DNA of 64,000 nucleotides from Candidatus Jordarchaeales archaeon (GCA_038889235.1 JAWAHN010000003.1:257673-321672); one strand, 5' to 3'; shown: positions 36,009-45,114, numbered from the stretch's first letter. Notes: generated by a model from the letters alone, not told the origin. Numbers and translations: made by a program.

Positions 36009-36040
36009 CTAGACTACCCGCCCTTTTCCTAGAGATAGCA

Positions 36041-36050
36041 ATTAAAAACG
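36041..36050 (-). promoter_or_regulatory. TATA box of the tRNA-Pro gene
   Basis: On the minus strand CGTTTTTAAT is centred about 23 nt before the first base of the tRNA, the distance expected for an archaeal TATA element. Confidence 0.4.
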
Positions 36051-36215
36051 CTTAATTAAATTTTCCCTCTAAAATGGGAAGGATTAAGTGACTCCAGCTA
36101 GCTTTTGCAACCCGAACACGGCGGCATCCAGCTGGTGGGGACACCTTTAACTTCGGGCAAGCATTTAATAATTAAGTGCCCGCGGTTTCGACTAGTGTGA
36201 AACGGATACATCAGT

Positions 36216-36968
36216 CTACCTGACAAATATATCCTTCGTCTTCTTTTCCATGTCTCTAAGTATGCCCTTGTCAAGACTCTTTGGGTTATAGTACTTGGCC
36301 CTCGAGCAGTCGGGAAGCCAGTTTTCAGGTACTCTGAAGGTTTTTGCCTCGCTTTGCTGGGTTCTGGGTGACTCAAGGTAACCGTGGCTCTCCGGGGCCA
36401 CAGGGGCAACCTGGCGTCTCTCGCGTGGAGTGACGGGAATTCTATCGCTTCTCATGTTTTCCAGCACGCTTGAAATCTGTAGGCGGAGGCTAGATTGAGG
36501 GGGTAAGTGGGATTGTGACGAGGGAGTGAGTGTTTCAATTTCGCTCAACTTTCTCAGGAAAGCTGAAGGTTTAACAAACTGTTCTTCAACTATTCCACCC
36601 CCCCTCCCTCCCCCCGCTTCCCGAGCACTTTTGGGACGCTCCTCGAACTGGGGTACTCGCCTTAAGGTTGGAGCAGGTTCTACCGCCATCTCCCTGTAAC
36701 CTTGCAGGGTGACGCCGCCTACTCTAGGCTCATCGGTGCAGGCTTTTCCGCTGGCCGCCTCACCCACATTTTCCTCGCCGGTGAGCTCAACCATTTGAGG
36801 CCAGAAGTCCATTCTATCAATCCTACTTTCAAGCTCGGAGACTTTCTGGTTGATGAAAGCTATCTCCTGTCTTAAAGTATCGATGGAAGACTCAACGAAG
36901 AACATGACTTTTTGTATGCCTTCCTCCAGGTTCTTTATAGAATTCATTATTTCATCTATTTTCTTCAA
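36216..36968 (-). CDS. coiled-coil protein of unknown function
   Basis: 250 residues from TTG 36968, 6 nt behind GGAGGA. Residues 1-55 are a strong amphipathic coiled coil (IDEIMNSIKNLEEGIQKV, then LRQEIAFINQKVSELESRI). The middle is a low-complexity, likely disordered linker with GGGRGGG. The C-terminus (DKGILRDMEKKTKDIFVR) is charged and helical. No catalytic motif, signal peptide or membrane segment; I do not recognise the family. Possibly a scaffold or a partner of a DNA- or RNA-bound machine. It lies between the tRNA-Pro gene and the SAM synthetase gene. Confidence 0.65.
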   Translation of the reverse strand: MKKIDEIMNSIKNLEEGIQKVMFFVESSIDTLRQEIAFINQKVSELESRIDRMDFWPQMVELTGEENVGEAASGKACTDEPRVGGVTLQGYREMAVEPAPTLRRVPQFEERPKSAREAGGGRGGGIVEEQFVKPSAFLRKLSEIETLTPSSQSHLPPQSSLRLQISSVLENMRSDRIPVTPRERRQVAPVAPESHGYLESPRTQQSEAKTFRVPENWLPDCSRAKYYNPKSLDKGILRDMEKKTKDIFVR

Positions 36969-37185
36969 TAATCCTCCTCCCCACCTTGTAGCTCAATTTA
37001 TTTGGGGAAGGAGGGAGAATAATAATTTTTCGTCTAACCACTTTTACTGAGAAAAAGCATGCTTGGATGAGCGTGCACTGCTGCAGTTTTAAGGACTTTT
37101 AGTGCCCCCGGCAAACTATGCTTTCGCGTACATGAGACTGGGAGCGGTGTCAGGGTTAGGGTTAAATATGTGTGAGGGTTTGTTT

Positions 37186-38385
37186 TCAGAATAGCTCGTA
37201 CTTTTTCTCGATAAACCCTTTCCATATTGTTGGCATTTCGTCCATTACTTCGCTCGCTATGTTCTCGGCTGTTGTTTTAATGACGTTGAGCGGCGCGTCC
37301 GTGTACACTTCTATGTTTATTGCTTGAGGCTGATTTATCGGTTTGCCTATCCTGCTGACTATGTAGCATGAGGCTTGCTCGACCGACGGCTCCTCCTTTA
37401 TGAGTTGTTCGACTATTTTCCGCGCGGCAATGTTGTAGGTTTTTCCTACGTGGCTGACCGGGTTCTTACCCGCGGTCGCCTCGAGCGTCATAGGCCTGTA
37501 CGGTGTTATTAGCCCGTTCGCCCTGTTACCTCTTCCAACCTGCCCGTCGTCACCGTGCTCAGCCGAGGTTCCAGTCACTGTTAAGTAGTAGACGTTGTTT
37601 TCAGGGTCGTCGGCCGTGTTTACGTGGACTACAACTTCTTTATCGGTTATATCGGAAGCGAGCTTGTAAACTACCTCCTTCACTTCCTCCTTGACGCTCA
37701 TATAGTGGTCTGGGTCAGGTATTAGACTGGATATCATGGCGCACGCTATGGTTAAGTCTATCTTGTCTTTCACCCTGACCCCCATCACTTTGATGTCTTC
37801 TCCGACCTCGGGGAGCTTCTTCTTAACCTCGGGTGAGTTAAGCTTCTTCTCAGTCATATAAACAAGCTTTTCCGTCTCGGTCAGCGGGGCGAAAGCCACA
37901 CCGAAGCTGGTGTCGTTCGCCCTTGGGACGTCCACGCCGAGCTCGAACGTCTCTACCAGGTCCACGCTCCCCGGCTTTATCCTGTAATCTACGATTATGT
38001 CCGTTGAGGGGTTTAGGAAGCGAAACTCCTCGGAGAGCCAGTCCCTCGTCGTTTTGACGACAAGTTTACCTATCGGAACCCTCTCGCCCTTCGGGAGCGT
38101 GAGGGCGGCTCTGCCGACGAGCAGCAGGTATATTGGCTCTATAACTTCTCCTCCCCCAAAGAACGCGTTGGACTGGCCTCCGACGAGCACGCATTTGTCA
38201 ACGTTGTGGTGGAGTATCCTGCCAACCTTCTCCAAGTAATACTTACTGAGTGCCACGCTAAGCTCCTCGGCGGCCCTATCGCATATGACGTCAGGATGGC
38301 CTTTGCCTTTCCTTTCGACCATCTCCATGTTAAGTTTGCAGGTGGGGACTCCTAAACCTTTACACACTTCTATGTTTAAAACCAT
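37186..38385 (-). CDS. mat: archaeal-type S-adenosylmethionine synthetase
   Basis: 399 residues from ATG 38385, behind GGAGGTTACTCC; the open frame reaches 38421 without a better start. Makes S-adenosylmethionine from methionine and ATP. The sequence follows the archaeal family, distinct from bacterial MetK: an early [17 protein letters not shown] region, [52 protein letters not shown], and [25 protein letters not shown]. The length matches the family. It supplies methyl donors for the many methyltransferases and the radical SAM enzyme in this window. Monocistronic. Confidence 0.95.
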   Translation of the reverse strand: MVLNIEVCKGLGVPTCKLNMEMVERKGKGHPDVICDRAAEELSVALSKYYLEKVGRILHHNVDKCVLVGGQSNAFFGGGEVIEPIYLLLVGRAALTLPKGERVPIGKLVVKTTRDWLSEEFRFLNPSTDIIVDYRIKPGSVDLVETFELGVDVPRANDTSFGVAFAPLTETEKLVYMTEKKLNSPEVKKKLPEVGEDIKVMGVRVKDKIDLTIACAMISSLIPDPDHYMSVKEEVKEVVYKLASDITDKEVVVHVNTADDPENNVYYLTVTGTSAEHGDDGQVGRGNRANGLITPYRPMTLEATAGKNPVSHVGKTYNIAARKIVEQLIKEEPSVEQASCYIVSRIGKPINQPQAINIEVYTDAPLNVIKTTAENIASEVMDEMPTIWKGFIEKKYELF

Positions 38386-38569
38386 TGGAGTAACCTCCGA
38401 CACGGCAGTACCGGGTTTCAATTATAGAATGAGAGTGAGCTGTTCTTTTTTTAAGTCTTACTAAAGGGAAACAATTGTTCTAATTAATGAGAATCATATC
38501 TAAACGAATTTTAGTATTCGCTTTGAGGAATAATTGAGGCTTTTCCGGGTAAGCCGGGGCCCCGGAAGG

Positions 38570-39367
38570 TCAAAGCTTTATTTTCATAGTGTCATATCCG
38601 ACTAGGATCCTGTCCATTGACGGGTCCACTTTTCTCTGCAGCTCTTCGTGGGGTGGGTTTGCGTGCGACAAGTGAACTAGGATGGCTTTTCTCGCTTCAA
38701 GCTGTTCTGCGAGCAACACCGCCTCCTCGACTGTCATGTGGTGGTCTAGGAAGTGCTTGGGGTAAGATACGAACGCGTCGACCACGAGGAGGTCTGGTTT
38801 ACGGATAAGCTTAAACGATTCTTCTGGTATGTTTATGCCCGTGTCACCTGTAATCGCCACCCTCACGTCTCCCAGCTTAAAGAGGTATCCTACTGGTTGG
38901 ATGTTCAACCCGTCGTTTAGGTGGGGGTGGTAGACCGGGAACGCCGTGAACTCAAACGACTTGTACTTCACGCTTTCAAAAGGCCTAATGTATACCCTTT
39001 TGACCCTGACGAGGTTTCCGAAGCCCACCTTGTCGAGCACGTAGTCCACTGTCTCCTTAAGTCCGAAAACCGTCACCGTCGCCTGAACGCGGTAGAAGTC
39101 GTTGAAGCCGAGCACGTGGTCCCAGTGGTGGTGGGTGTAGCACACCGCTGATACTCTTTCGACTCCCTCCCTGATAAGTTGGAGGCGCATATCTGGCGAG
39201 GTGTCGACCAGTAAGTTCAAGCCCTTCTCCTCGTCCCTCAGCAGCACGGAGAACCTCGTCCTGGCATCAGGTATCCCTCGCTCCCTGGCAACAGTGCACG
39301 TCGGGCACTTGCATCCAATTTTCGGGACGCCTACAGTGTCACCGCTCCCCAGGATGACAAGCTCCAA
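38570..39367 (-). CDS. metallo-beta-lactamase-fold hydrolase, PhnP-like
   Basis: 265 residues. Begins LVILGSGDTVGVPKIGCKCPTCTVAR, where the C-x-C-x2-C group is the structural zinc knuckle of PhnP-like enzymes. The catalytic HxHxDH appears as THHHWDHVLGF, followed by ITGDTG and LVHLSHANPPHEEL. PhnP is a cyclic ribose-phosphate phosphodiesterase of phosphonate breakdown; other members cleave related cyclic phosphodiesters, and no other phosphonate-lyase gene is here. Cytoplasmic; probably monocistronic and divergent from the small membrane protein gene. Confidence 0.85.
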   Translation of the reverse strand: MELVILGSGDTVGVPKIGCKCPTCTVARERGIPDARTRFSVLLRDEEKGLNLLVDTSPDMRLQLIREGVERVSAVCYTHHHWDHVLGFNDFYRVQATVTVFGLKETVDYVLDKVGFGNLVRVKRVYIRPFESVKYKSFEFTAFPVYHPHLNDGLNIQPVGYLFKLGDVRVAITGDTGINIPEESFKLIRKPDLLVVDAFVSYPKHFLDHHMTVEEAVLLAEQLEARKAILVHLSHANPPHEELQRKVDPSMDRILVGYDTMKIKL

Positions 39368-39450
39368 CCAGCAACACCCACCACGTCTGTCGGCAACTGG
39401 AAATATATTAAAGAATGCGTTTTTAAAGGTGATTTCGGGAGGTGCAGCCG

Positions 39451-39819
39451 TTGCTTATTCTGCTTCACCAAACAATCTTCATATTCACCGTGTTTACATT
39501 CATCATTATGCTTGCTTTCACCATAATCTTCTTCGCGCTGGCATTCAAGTTATCCCTCGGAGACCTTTCATTCTACAAGAAGCCTAGGGAGTTCAGAGAG
39601 CCTGTGAGGTGGTCCCCGCCGGGGGCAGTACTTAGACGGGGGCCAGCTGAGCGCCAGCTGGACGAGGCTATGGTTTACAAGGAGCTTGCAAATTACGTTA
39701 ACCGCTTGTACCATGATGGACGCATCAGCCTAGAGGTGCGCAACAGGGTTTTAGGGGAGCTGGAGGATAAGCTGAGGCGCGTCGAGAGTGGTCAGGGGGA
39801 TTCTAAGGCTTCCTCGTAG
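39451..39819 (+). CDS. small single-pass membrane protein
   Basis: About 122 residues. One N-terminal membrane helix (LLILLHQTIFIFTVFTFIIMLAFTIIFFAL) is followed by a basic, cytoplasmic C-terminal part with a helical end (MVYKELANYVNRLYHDGRISLEVRNRVLGELEDKL) that resembles a SHOCT-like dimerisation helix. TTG 39451 is preceded by GGGAGGTG, whose own GTG (39442) is a less likely start. Unrecognised family. Its last 28 nt overlap the end of the convergent glycosyltransferase gene. Confidence 0.65.
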   Translation: MLILLHQTIFIFTVFTFIIMLAFTIIFFALAFKLSLGDLSFYKKPREFREPVRWSPPGAVLRRGPAERQLDEAMVYKELANYVNRLYHDGRISLEVRNRVLGELEDKLRRVESGQGDSKASS

Positions 39820-40982
39820 ACTTTAAGCGTCTCCCTAGCAGTTTTCTCCCACGTGAACTCTTTTTCGACCGTTTTCCTCCCGTTCTCCGCTAGCCTGCGC
39901 CGGAGCTCCTCATCTTGGAGGAGGAGGGTGATAGCGTAAGCCAGCTGGTCTGGGCTATGTGCGTCGACGAGTATGCCGTTCTCCATAGGCTTCACGAACT
40001 CCGGTATGCCTCCGGTGTACGTTGATACCACTGCTGTTCCGCACGCCATCGCTTCAAGAAGAGTTATTCCAAAGGGTTCGCAGAGCGACGGGGAGACGAA
40101 GACTTCAGCCGCGGAGTAGAGTGCTGGGAGTTCTTTAGGCGGTATGTAGCCTGCGAAGACTACGTGGTCTTCTACTCCAAGTAGCTTGGCTAGGGCTGCC
40201 AGTGTCGGCTCAAGCCAACCTCGTCCAGCTATGACTACTTTAGCATCGGGTTCCTCTTCTAGGATCATTGGGAGGGCTTTCAGTAGGTAGTCGAGGCCCT
40301 TCGACGGGTCAAGTCTCCCTAAGAAGAGGACGAGCTTGCTGTTTTCGAGCCCGTACTTGCTTCTTATCTCCCTTTTCTCCTTCTCTGACGCGGGCTTAAA
40401 CCTCTTGGAGTCGACGCCGTTGTAGACCACTCTTATCTTCTCCGGATTTATGCCAATATTCACAAGTTCCTGTTTTATGTAGTTGCTCACAGTTATCACT
40501 CTGTCAGCTTTCTCGGCGCACATTTTCTCTAGTTCCTCTATAGGCCTGATGCCTCTGCCGCCCGATCTAACTGTCTCGGTGCTGTGAACGGTGAATACCA
40601 AGGGCTTTCCGAGAGCTTCCTTAACGGATAACCCGGATATGGCTGAGAGCCAGTCGTGGACGTGGCATAAGTCGAAGGGCTTCTCTCTTTCGAGTTCAAT
40701 GAACTTGGCTGTTGCGGCTATGTTGAACGCTAGGTTTGCCGAGAGGAAAGCCCTGAAATCGTTGAAAGGGATAGTCATCACAATCCTCTTCTCCGGGACA
40801 CGGTAAACTCTTACCCCTTCCACCTTCTGGAAGGTTGGGTTGGAGACGGCGAACCTGGTTACAACGCTAACTTTACAACCGAGCCTGGCGAGAGCCCTAG
40901 AGTTTTCATATCCGTGGACGCCGAGGCCGCCTTGGAGCTGAGGCGGCCACTCCCACAGGAACATGCATACGTTTAGGCTCAT
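39792..40982 (-). CDS. glycogen-synthase-like glycosyltransferase (GT4/GT5 type)
   Basis: 396 residues. It starts with LNVCMFLWEWPPQLQGGLGVHGYENSRALARLG, where WPPxxxGGLG is typical of archaeal glycogen-synthase-like enzymes (K-T-G-G-L equivalent). The donor site is intact: RVVYNGVDSKRFKP, LFLGRLDPSKGLDYL, and EPFGITLLEAMACGTAVVSTYTGG (E-x7-E). It transfers glucose or another sugar onto an alpha-glucan or a surface glycan. A small helical-protein gene lies directly upstream (stop 40984, start 40982), probably coupled. Near a hexulose isomerase and a sugar-nucleotide enzyme. Confidence 0.88.
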   Translation of the reverse strand: MSLNVCMFLWEWPPQLQGGLGVHGYENSRALARLGCKVSVVTRFAVSNPTFQKVEGVRVYRVPEKRIVMTIPFNDFRAFLSANLAFNIAATAKFIELEREKPFDLCHVHDWLSAISGLSVKEALGKPLVFTVHSTETVRSGGRGIRPIEELEKMCAEKADRVITVSNYIKQELVNIGINPEKIRVVYNGVDSKRFKPASEKEKREIRSKYGLENSKLVLFLGRLDPSKGLDYLLKALPMILEEEPDAKVVIAGRGWLEPTLAALAKLLGVEDHVVFAGYIPPKELPALYSAAEVFVSPSLCEPFGITLLEAMACGTAVVSTYTGGIPEFVKPMENGILVDAHSPDQLAYAITLLLQDEELRRRLAENGRKTVEKEFTWEKTARETLKVYEEALESP

Positions 40983-40983
40983 C

Positions 40984-41265
40984 TCACCTTTCTACTCCCA
41001 CGTTTTCAAGCTGGCTGACCACCCACTCAGCGTATTTCCCCAAAGCATCTTTAACGCTTCTGAAGTCTTCTCTCTCCAAGAGTCTTTCTATTAGGGCGTG
41101 GAACTCGTCCCGGATAACGGAGACGACGTCGCCCTCGACATCTTCCCCTTTCACTTCGAGCAAGGGTCTGATAAGTCTCATTTCGTCTGAGAACGCGTGC
41201 TCGCTGTAAAACCTCGAGAAGTACGTTGGGAGCATGGAGCAGAGGCGCCTCACATCCAGCTTCAT
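40984..41265 (-). CDS. small helical protein coupled to the glycogen-synthase-like gene
   Basis: 93 residues from ATG 41265, behind GGAAGGGTT. The open frame extends to 41445 but its upstream part lacks a ribosome site and looks non-coding. Helical, acidic, with MLPTYFSRFYSEHAFSDEMRLIRPLLEVKGEDVEGDV. Not recognised. Immediately upstream of the GT gene in the same transcript, which suggests a role with it. Confidence 0.55.
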   Translation of the reverse strand: MKLDVRRLCSMLPTYFSRFYSEHAFSDEMRLIRPLLEVKGEDVEGDVVSVIRDEFHALIERLLEREDFRSVKDALGKYAEWVVSQLENVGVER

Positions 41266-41480
41266 CGCTGAACCCTTCCAGCTACCCCTCCCTTCAGGAG
41301 TACACAGGGAACTTGAAAGGGGTTGACGGGAAATAAACTTTACTAGAGTTTCGTGTTCCGCCTTTGAACTATAGTCCTCGCTTGCCATGTTCAGACGGCG
41401 GCTAAGTGCTAGTTTCTTAGTAAGAGTTAAAAGACGAATTCTCAAATGTTAGGTTTAAGTGAGTGTTGAGAGGTGGGCTT

Positions 41481-42032
41481 TTGACTACCGAGGAGATTCT
41501 TAGGGAACGCGTGGAGGACACGTTGGACAAGATACGTAAGAACGTGGAGAAGGTGGATTACGCTATTCTAGCCAAGTTGAGAGAGGAGATCGCGAGGGCT
41601 GAAAGGATTTTCGTGGTTGGAAGAGGTCGGTCAGAGTTCGTTGGGAAAATATTCGCGATAAGGCTTCTAAATAGGGGTTACAGGGTTTACTTCGTTGGGC
41701 TCGACGTAATAGACTTGATCCCCCCTGTTGAGCGCAACGACTTGATTGTGGCGATTTCTGGCTCGGGGGAGACGTTGGAAGTCGTCTCCGCTGTTAAGAC
41801 CGCTAAGGATATAGGGTGTAGGATTGTCGCTGTGACGTCTTACCCGAACTCGACTATCGGTAGATTGGCGGACCTCGTCTTGAAGATTGAGGGGCGTGAG
41901 GAGAGGACTGAAAAAAGTTTCCTTCAGAGGACCGTTTTCGGGGAGCTTGAGCCTCCAGGAGGGCTTTTCGAGCTTTCAGCCATCATAGTGCTTGAGTCGC
42001 TAGCTAGCTCTCTTGAGGTCAAAGAACGCTAG
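41481..42032 (+). CDS. hxlB: 3-hexulose-6-phosphate isomerase (SIS domain)
   Basis: 183 residues from TTG 41481 behind GAGAGGTGGG; the GTG at 41463 lies upstream of that site. One SIS domain: ERIFVVGRGRSEFVGKIFAIRLLNRGYRVYFVG, then DLIVAISGSGETLEVVSAVKTAKDIGCRIVAVTSYPNSTIGRLADLVLKIEG. The C-terminal PPGGLFELSAIIVLESL is the dimer helix seen in phosphohexulose isomerases. It interconverts hexulose-6-phosphate and fructose-6-phosphate, in archaea mostly for ribulose-5-phosphate supply. No hexulose-phosphate synthase gene is adjacent. It overlaps the end of the convergent fusion gene by 4 nt. Confidence 0.85.
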   Translation: MTTEEILRERVEDTLDKIRKNVEKVDYAILAKLREEIARAERIFVVGRGRSEFVGKIFAIRLLNRGYRVYFVGLDVIDLIPPVERNDLIVAISGSGETLEVVSAVKTAKDIGCRIVAVTSYPNSTIGRLADLVLKIEGREERTEKSFLQRTVFGELEPPGGLFELSAIIVLESLASSLEVKER

Positions 42033-44545
42033 GAGCTTTTCTTGATCTCATAAAGGATTTTCTCTATTTCTTTCACGTGGCTTTCGAGCAGTTCTTCAGC
42101 TTTATCCCTAGTTTTGGCTTCGGATAGCACTTCGAGCATGGCTTCGTGGAATGATGGCCTAATGAGAACCCAGCCGTAATCGAAGTATATTTTAATGCCG
42201 TCTATGGTGTCGAAGACCATTCCCTGAGTTTCCTCCATGAGGCTTCTCATGACGGCGCCCCTGTACTCGAGCGGGCATTCAAGGGTCTTCTTAGCCATGT
42301 AGAACTCTGGAATCCTCTTGCGTAGCTCGGATAATGGCTCCTCTTCTAAAGCTATGAACTCTAGCAGCTTAGCCGCCCCGACGAGACCGTCCCTGAACAT
42401 GTGGACTTCGGGTATAACGTAGCCTCCGCTCTCGTCTCCCCCGAAGATCCCGTTGACCTCCTTGAGCTTCTCGATAAGTGGCCTGAAGCCGAGCTTAACC
42501 CTAACCACTTTACCGTTGTACCTTTGTGCGAGCTCTTCCACAACGTGGCTCGTCGTCACGGGGACTACTATGTTTCCCCCTTTGCTCTCCTCGAGCTTGC
42601 TCATCGCTAGGAGGGCTGTCGCCGCGTCACCGCTTATCTCCTCGCCCTTCTCATCGACGAAGAGAACTTGGTCTCCGTCGTCGTCGAACGCTACGCCTAT
42701 GTCCGCGTTAAGAGCTCTAACGGTTTTGGCGAGTTTCCCAACGGCGTCCGACAACGGGCGATGCTCCCTTTTCGGCACAGCTGCGCCTATGTTAGCGTTA
42801 AGCGTCACAACCTCGCATCCCAGCTCCCTGAACAGGAACGGGGCTGTTAGAGATGCGCATCCGTCCCCGCAGTCCAGTATGATTTTCATCTTCCTCTTCC
42901 TAACTTCTTCCACTCTAAGGGACTTGATTATCTTCTCGAGGTAGCTTTCTACAGCCTCGTACGGGTACACTATGTCGCCGACCTTCCACGCTTCAATCCT
43001 CTTAAGGTCCTCTTTGAAGAATATCTCTTCCACTTTCTTCTGCTCGGAGCGCGAGAGGTCGAGCCCGTCGGAGTCGAAGAGCCTTATGCACACTCTTTTA
43101 GTGTCATCTTGGCTCATCGAAACGTAGACGCCGCCGTCCGCCTTGAAAGAGTGTATGGCGGCCTCGACTATGGGGACTGGCTGAACCCTCAGGTTGTAAA
43201 CGTTAACCCCGGCCGATTGAAGGCCAGCTACTATAGCCCTTTTCACCATGCGCGACGCTATGTGTGAGTCTCTGCCTACAACGACCGTGCACCCCTCACC
43301 GAGGTGCGTGGCAAACGCTGCTCCGAGCTTCGTAGCGAACTCTGGTGTAATCTCCAAGTTGACCAAGCCCTGTATCCCGTATTCTGTGAACAGGCTCTTT
43401 TTCCACATGACACCCCACTTGAGGTTCATGTTGACGACAGCGTTCTTCTCGATAACCTTGTCCGGCCAGATGTATATCTCGGGCATGACCTTAGCTCCCG
43501 GACCGAAAATGCAGTCGTCGCCCACAACCGCGCCCTCAAGTATCTGAACCCTCTCTCCTATTTCGCAGCGCGCTCCCACGACGCACCCTTTTAGCTCCGC
43601 CCCCCTGTGTATCGAGGTGTTCCCCCAAACGATAGACCTAGAAACGAACGCCTTGGAAGCTATATAGCATCCACCACCTATAACGCTGAACCTGTCTATG
43701 ACCGCACCTTCGTCAACCCTGCAGAACCTTCCTATGATCACTGGGGGGCGGATGTCGCACGCGCCTGGAAGCTCCGTTCCCTCTCCGACCCAGACGCCCT
43801 CCCTCACCTGCCTGTGCGGTATTTCAACGTGAACCTTACCTTTCAGCACGTCGTAGTTAGCTTGAATGTACTTTTGGGGGTTTCCTATGTCTATCCAGTA
43901 CTCCTTCATCCGGTAACCGTAAATTTTTTCACCTTTCTTCAAGAGGTGAGGGAAGAGGTCCTTGCTGAAATCGTACTCCTTGTTGCTCGGAATGTAGTCG
44001 AAAACCTCCGGATCCATGACGTACGTTCCAGTGTTGACTAGGTCGCTGAAGACCTCTCCCCATCCAGGCTTCTCCAGAAACCTTTGTATCCACCCGTTTT
44101 CGTCTAACAGCGCTATCCCGTAGGCCACCGGGTTGTCGACGCGCGTTAGAGCTATGGTGACCAGAGCCCCCCTCTCTTCGTGAGTCTTAACGAGGCGTGT
44201 CAGGTCTATGTCTGTCAAAACGTCGCCGCTCAGCACGAGAAATGTGTCGTCAAGGTGTTCCTCGAGAAGCTTGACGCCGCCGGCTGTCCCTAAGGGCTCT
44301 TCTTCGAACGAGTAGATTATCTCAACGCCGTACCTTCCACCGTCCCCGAAGAACTTCTCTATCTTGTCTCCAAGGTAGCTGACGGTTACAAGCACCTCTC
44401 TTACGCCATGCCTCCTTAACAAGTTTATCGTATGCTCCATCATGGGGACGTCAGCTATAGGGACTATCGGCTTAGGTATGTTGACTGTCAGAGGCCTAAG
44501 CCTTGTTCCTTTTCCCCCAGCCATTATTACGGCCTTCAAGCACAA
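42029..44545 (-). CDS. nucleotidyltransferase/phosphomannomutase fusion (mannose-1-phosphate guanylyltransferase-like)
   Basis: 838 residues. Residues 1-230 are a sugar-1-phosphate nucleotidyltransferase (VIMAGGKGTRLRPLTVNIPKPIVPI); about 240-370 is a left-handed beta-helix; about 380 to the end is a phosphohexomutase. In the mutase the metal loop is FDDDGDQ, close to the family DGDGDR, and the sugar loop is GGDESGGYV. The phosphoserine loop, normally TASHNP, reads SMSQDD, so the Ser is kept but its surroundings differ. It would couple a sugar-6-phosphate to 1-phosphate and then activate it to an NDP-sugar. TTG 44545 lies 5 nt after GAGGGGG. It may feed the glycosyltransferases here. Confidence 0.85.
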   Translation of the reverse strand: MCLKAVIMAGGKGTRLRPLTVNIPKPIVPIADVPMMEHTINLLRRHGVREVLVTVSYLGDKIEKFFGDGGRYGVEIIYSFEEEPLGTAGGVKLLEEHLDDTFLVLSGDVLTDIDLTRLVKTHEERGALVTIALTRVDNPVAYGIALLDENGWIQRFLEKPGWGEVFSDLVNTGTYVMDPEVFDYIPSNKEYDFSKDLFPHLLKKGEKIYGYRMKEYWIDIGNPQKYIQANYDVLKGKVHVEIPHRQVREGVWVGEGTELPGACDIRPPVIIGRFCRVDEGAVIDRFSVIGGGCYIASKAFVSRSIVWGNTSIHRGAELKGCVVGARCEIGERVQILEGAVVGDDCIFGPGAKVMPEIYIWPDKVIEKNAVVNMNLKWGVMWKKSLFTEYGIQGLVNLEITPEFATKLGAAFATHLGEGCTVVVGRDSHIASRMVKRAIVAGLQSAGVNVYNLRVQPVPIVEAAIHSFKADGGVYVSMSQDDTKRVCIRLFDSDGLDLSRSEQKKVEEIFFKEDLKRIEAWKVGDIVYPYEAVESYLEKIIKSLRVEEVRKRKMKIILDCGDGCASLTAPFLFRELGCEVVTLNANIGAAVPKREHRPLSDAVGKLAKTVRALNADIGVAFDDDGDQVLFVDEKGEEISGDAATALLAMSKLEESKGGNIVVPVTTSHVVEELAQRYNGKVVRVKLGFRPLIEKLKEVNGIFGGDESGGYVIPEVHMFRDGLVGAAKLLEFIALEEEPLSELRKRIPEFYMAKKTLECPLEYRGAVMRSLMEETQGMVFDTIDGIKIYFDYGWVLIRPSFHEAMLEVLSEAKTRDKAEELLESHVKEIEKILYEIKKSS

Positions 44546-44695
44546 ACAGGCCCCCTCTCAGAAAAAAGGAAACTAATATTTGAAAATAGAAGTTGAGAAA
44601 TGCATTTAAAAAACTATCTTTCCCCGCCACGTACGGGCTTCAGTAATTCGCTCTAGGCAAACATTAATAACCGTGCATTCCCCAGTTTACTGGGA

Positions 44696-44706
44696 GTTTA
44701 AAAACT
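44696..44706 (+). promoter_or_regulatory. TATA box of the zinc-ribbon gene
   Basis: GTTTAAAAACT is centred near 44701, which places the transcript start at about 44725, directly at the ATG (44724). This points to a leaderless mRNA. Confidence 0.5.
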
Positions 44707-44723
44707 AAATTGGGGCTTTAAGA

Positions 44724-45053
44724 ATGGCGCGAGAAAACCGAGATAAGGAGATGCCGTCCAAGGTTTACGCCCCCCTAGGCACTAGGGGAAGAGAAGCCAT
44801 CTCCATAAAAGAGTGCCTTAAATGTGGGAGCGCGGACTCCGTGGAGGTCATCGGGTTCAGCAGCAGCGACGAGACCTCAGGGGAAAACATACTTGAAACC
44901 ATGGATTACACCGTGAAGTGCACGAAGTGCGGGGAGACGTACATCGTAAGGGTAAAGTCGATGTACCTTGAAAGCAAGGAAGAGGAGAACAGGCTTGTCT
45001 CTACGGTATTCATAGTGGAGAACGGAGAAGAGTACTGGCTTGGGATACTGTGA
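44724..45053 (+). CDS. zinc-ribbon-like small protein
   Basis: 109 residues. A zinc-binding pair CLKCGSADSVEV and CTKCGETYIVRV forms a C-x2-C...C-x2-C ribbon at about residues 31-70, followed by a charged stretch and a short beta end (EEYWLGIL). Domains like this occur in DNA- or RNA-associated proteins; no further function can be assigned. Leaderless start at ATG 44724. The next gene, 4-hydroxybutyryl-CoA dehydratase, begins 61 nt downstream with its own likely ribosome site. Confidence 0.7.
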   Translation: MARENRDKEMPSKVYAPLGTRGREAISIKECLKCGSADSVEVIGFSSSDETSGENILETMDYTVKCTKCGETYIVRVKSMYLESKEEENRLVSTVFIVENGEEYWLGIL

Positions 45054-45114
45054 GACTGGTGGAACGCTGACACTTAGAAAAGCTTAATTAGCAATCCTTT
45101 AAATGGGTTGATGG

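Larger units (their letters stand above)
35867..36023 (-). tRNA. tRNA-Pro (anticodon CGG) with three introns
   Basis: The 157 nt region folds as a tRNA only after removing three segments. Acceptor GGGCGGG pairs with CCCGCCC, discriminator A and an encoded CCA follow (35867-35869). The anticodon stem CCGGC/GCCGG closes the loop TTCGGGA with anticodon CGG at 35936-35938 and G37. Intron A (35988-36008, 21 nt) lies in the D-loop, intron B (35947-35976, 30 nt) just after the D-stem, intron C (35884-35912, 29 nt) in the T-loop. Splicing C restores TTCAAAT between CCGGG and CCTGG. The mature tRNA is 77 nt with CCA, with D-loop G18-G19, three-pair D-stem GTC/GAC and a 5-nt variable loop. The intron B and C ends show bulge-helix-bulge shapes. 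Confidence 0.85.
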
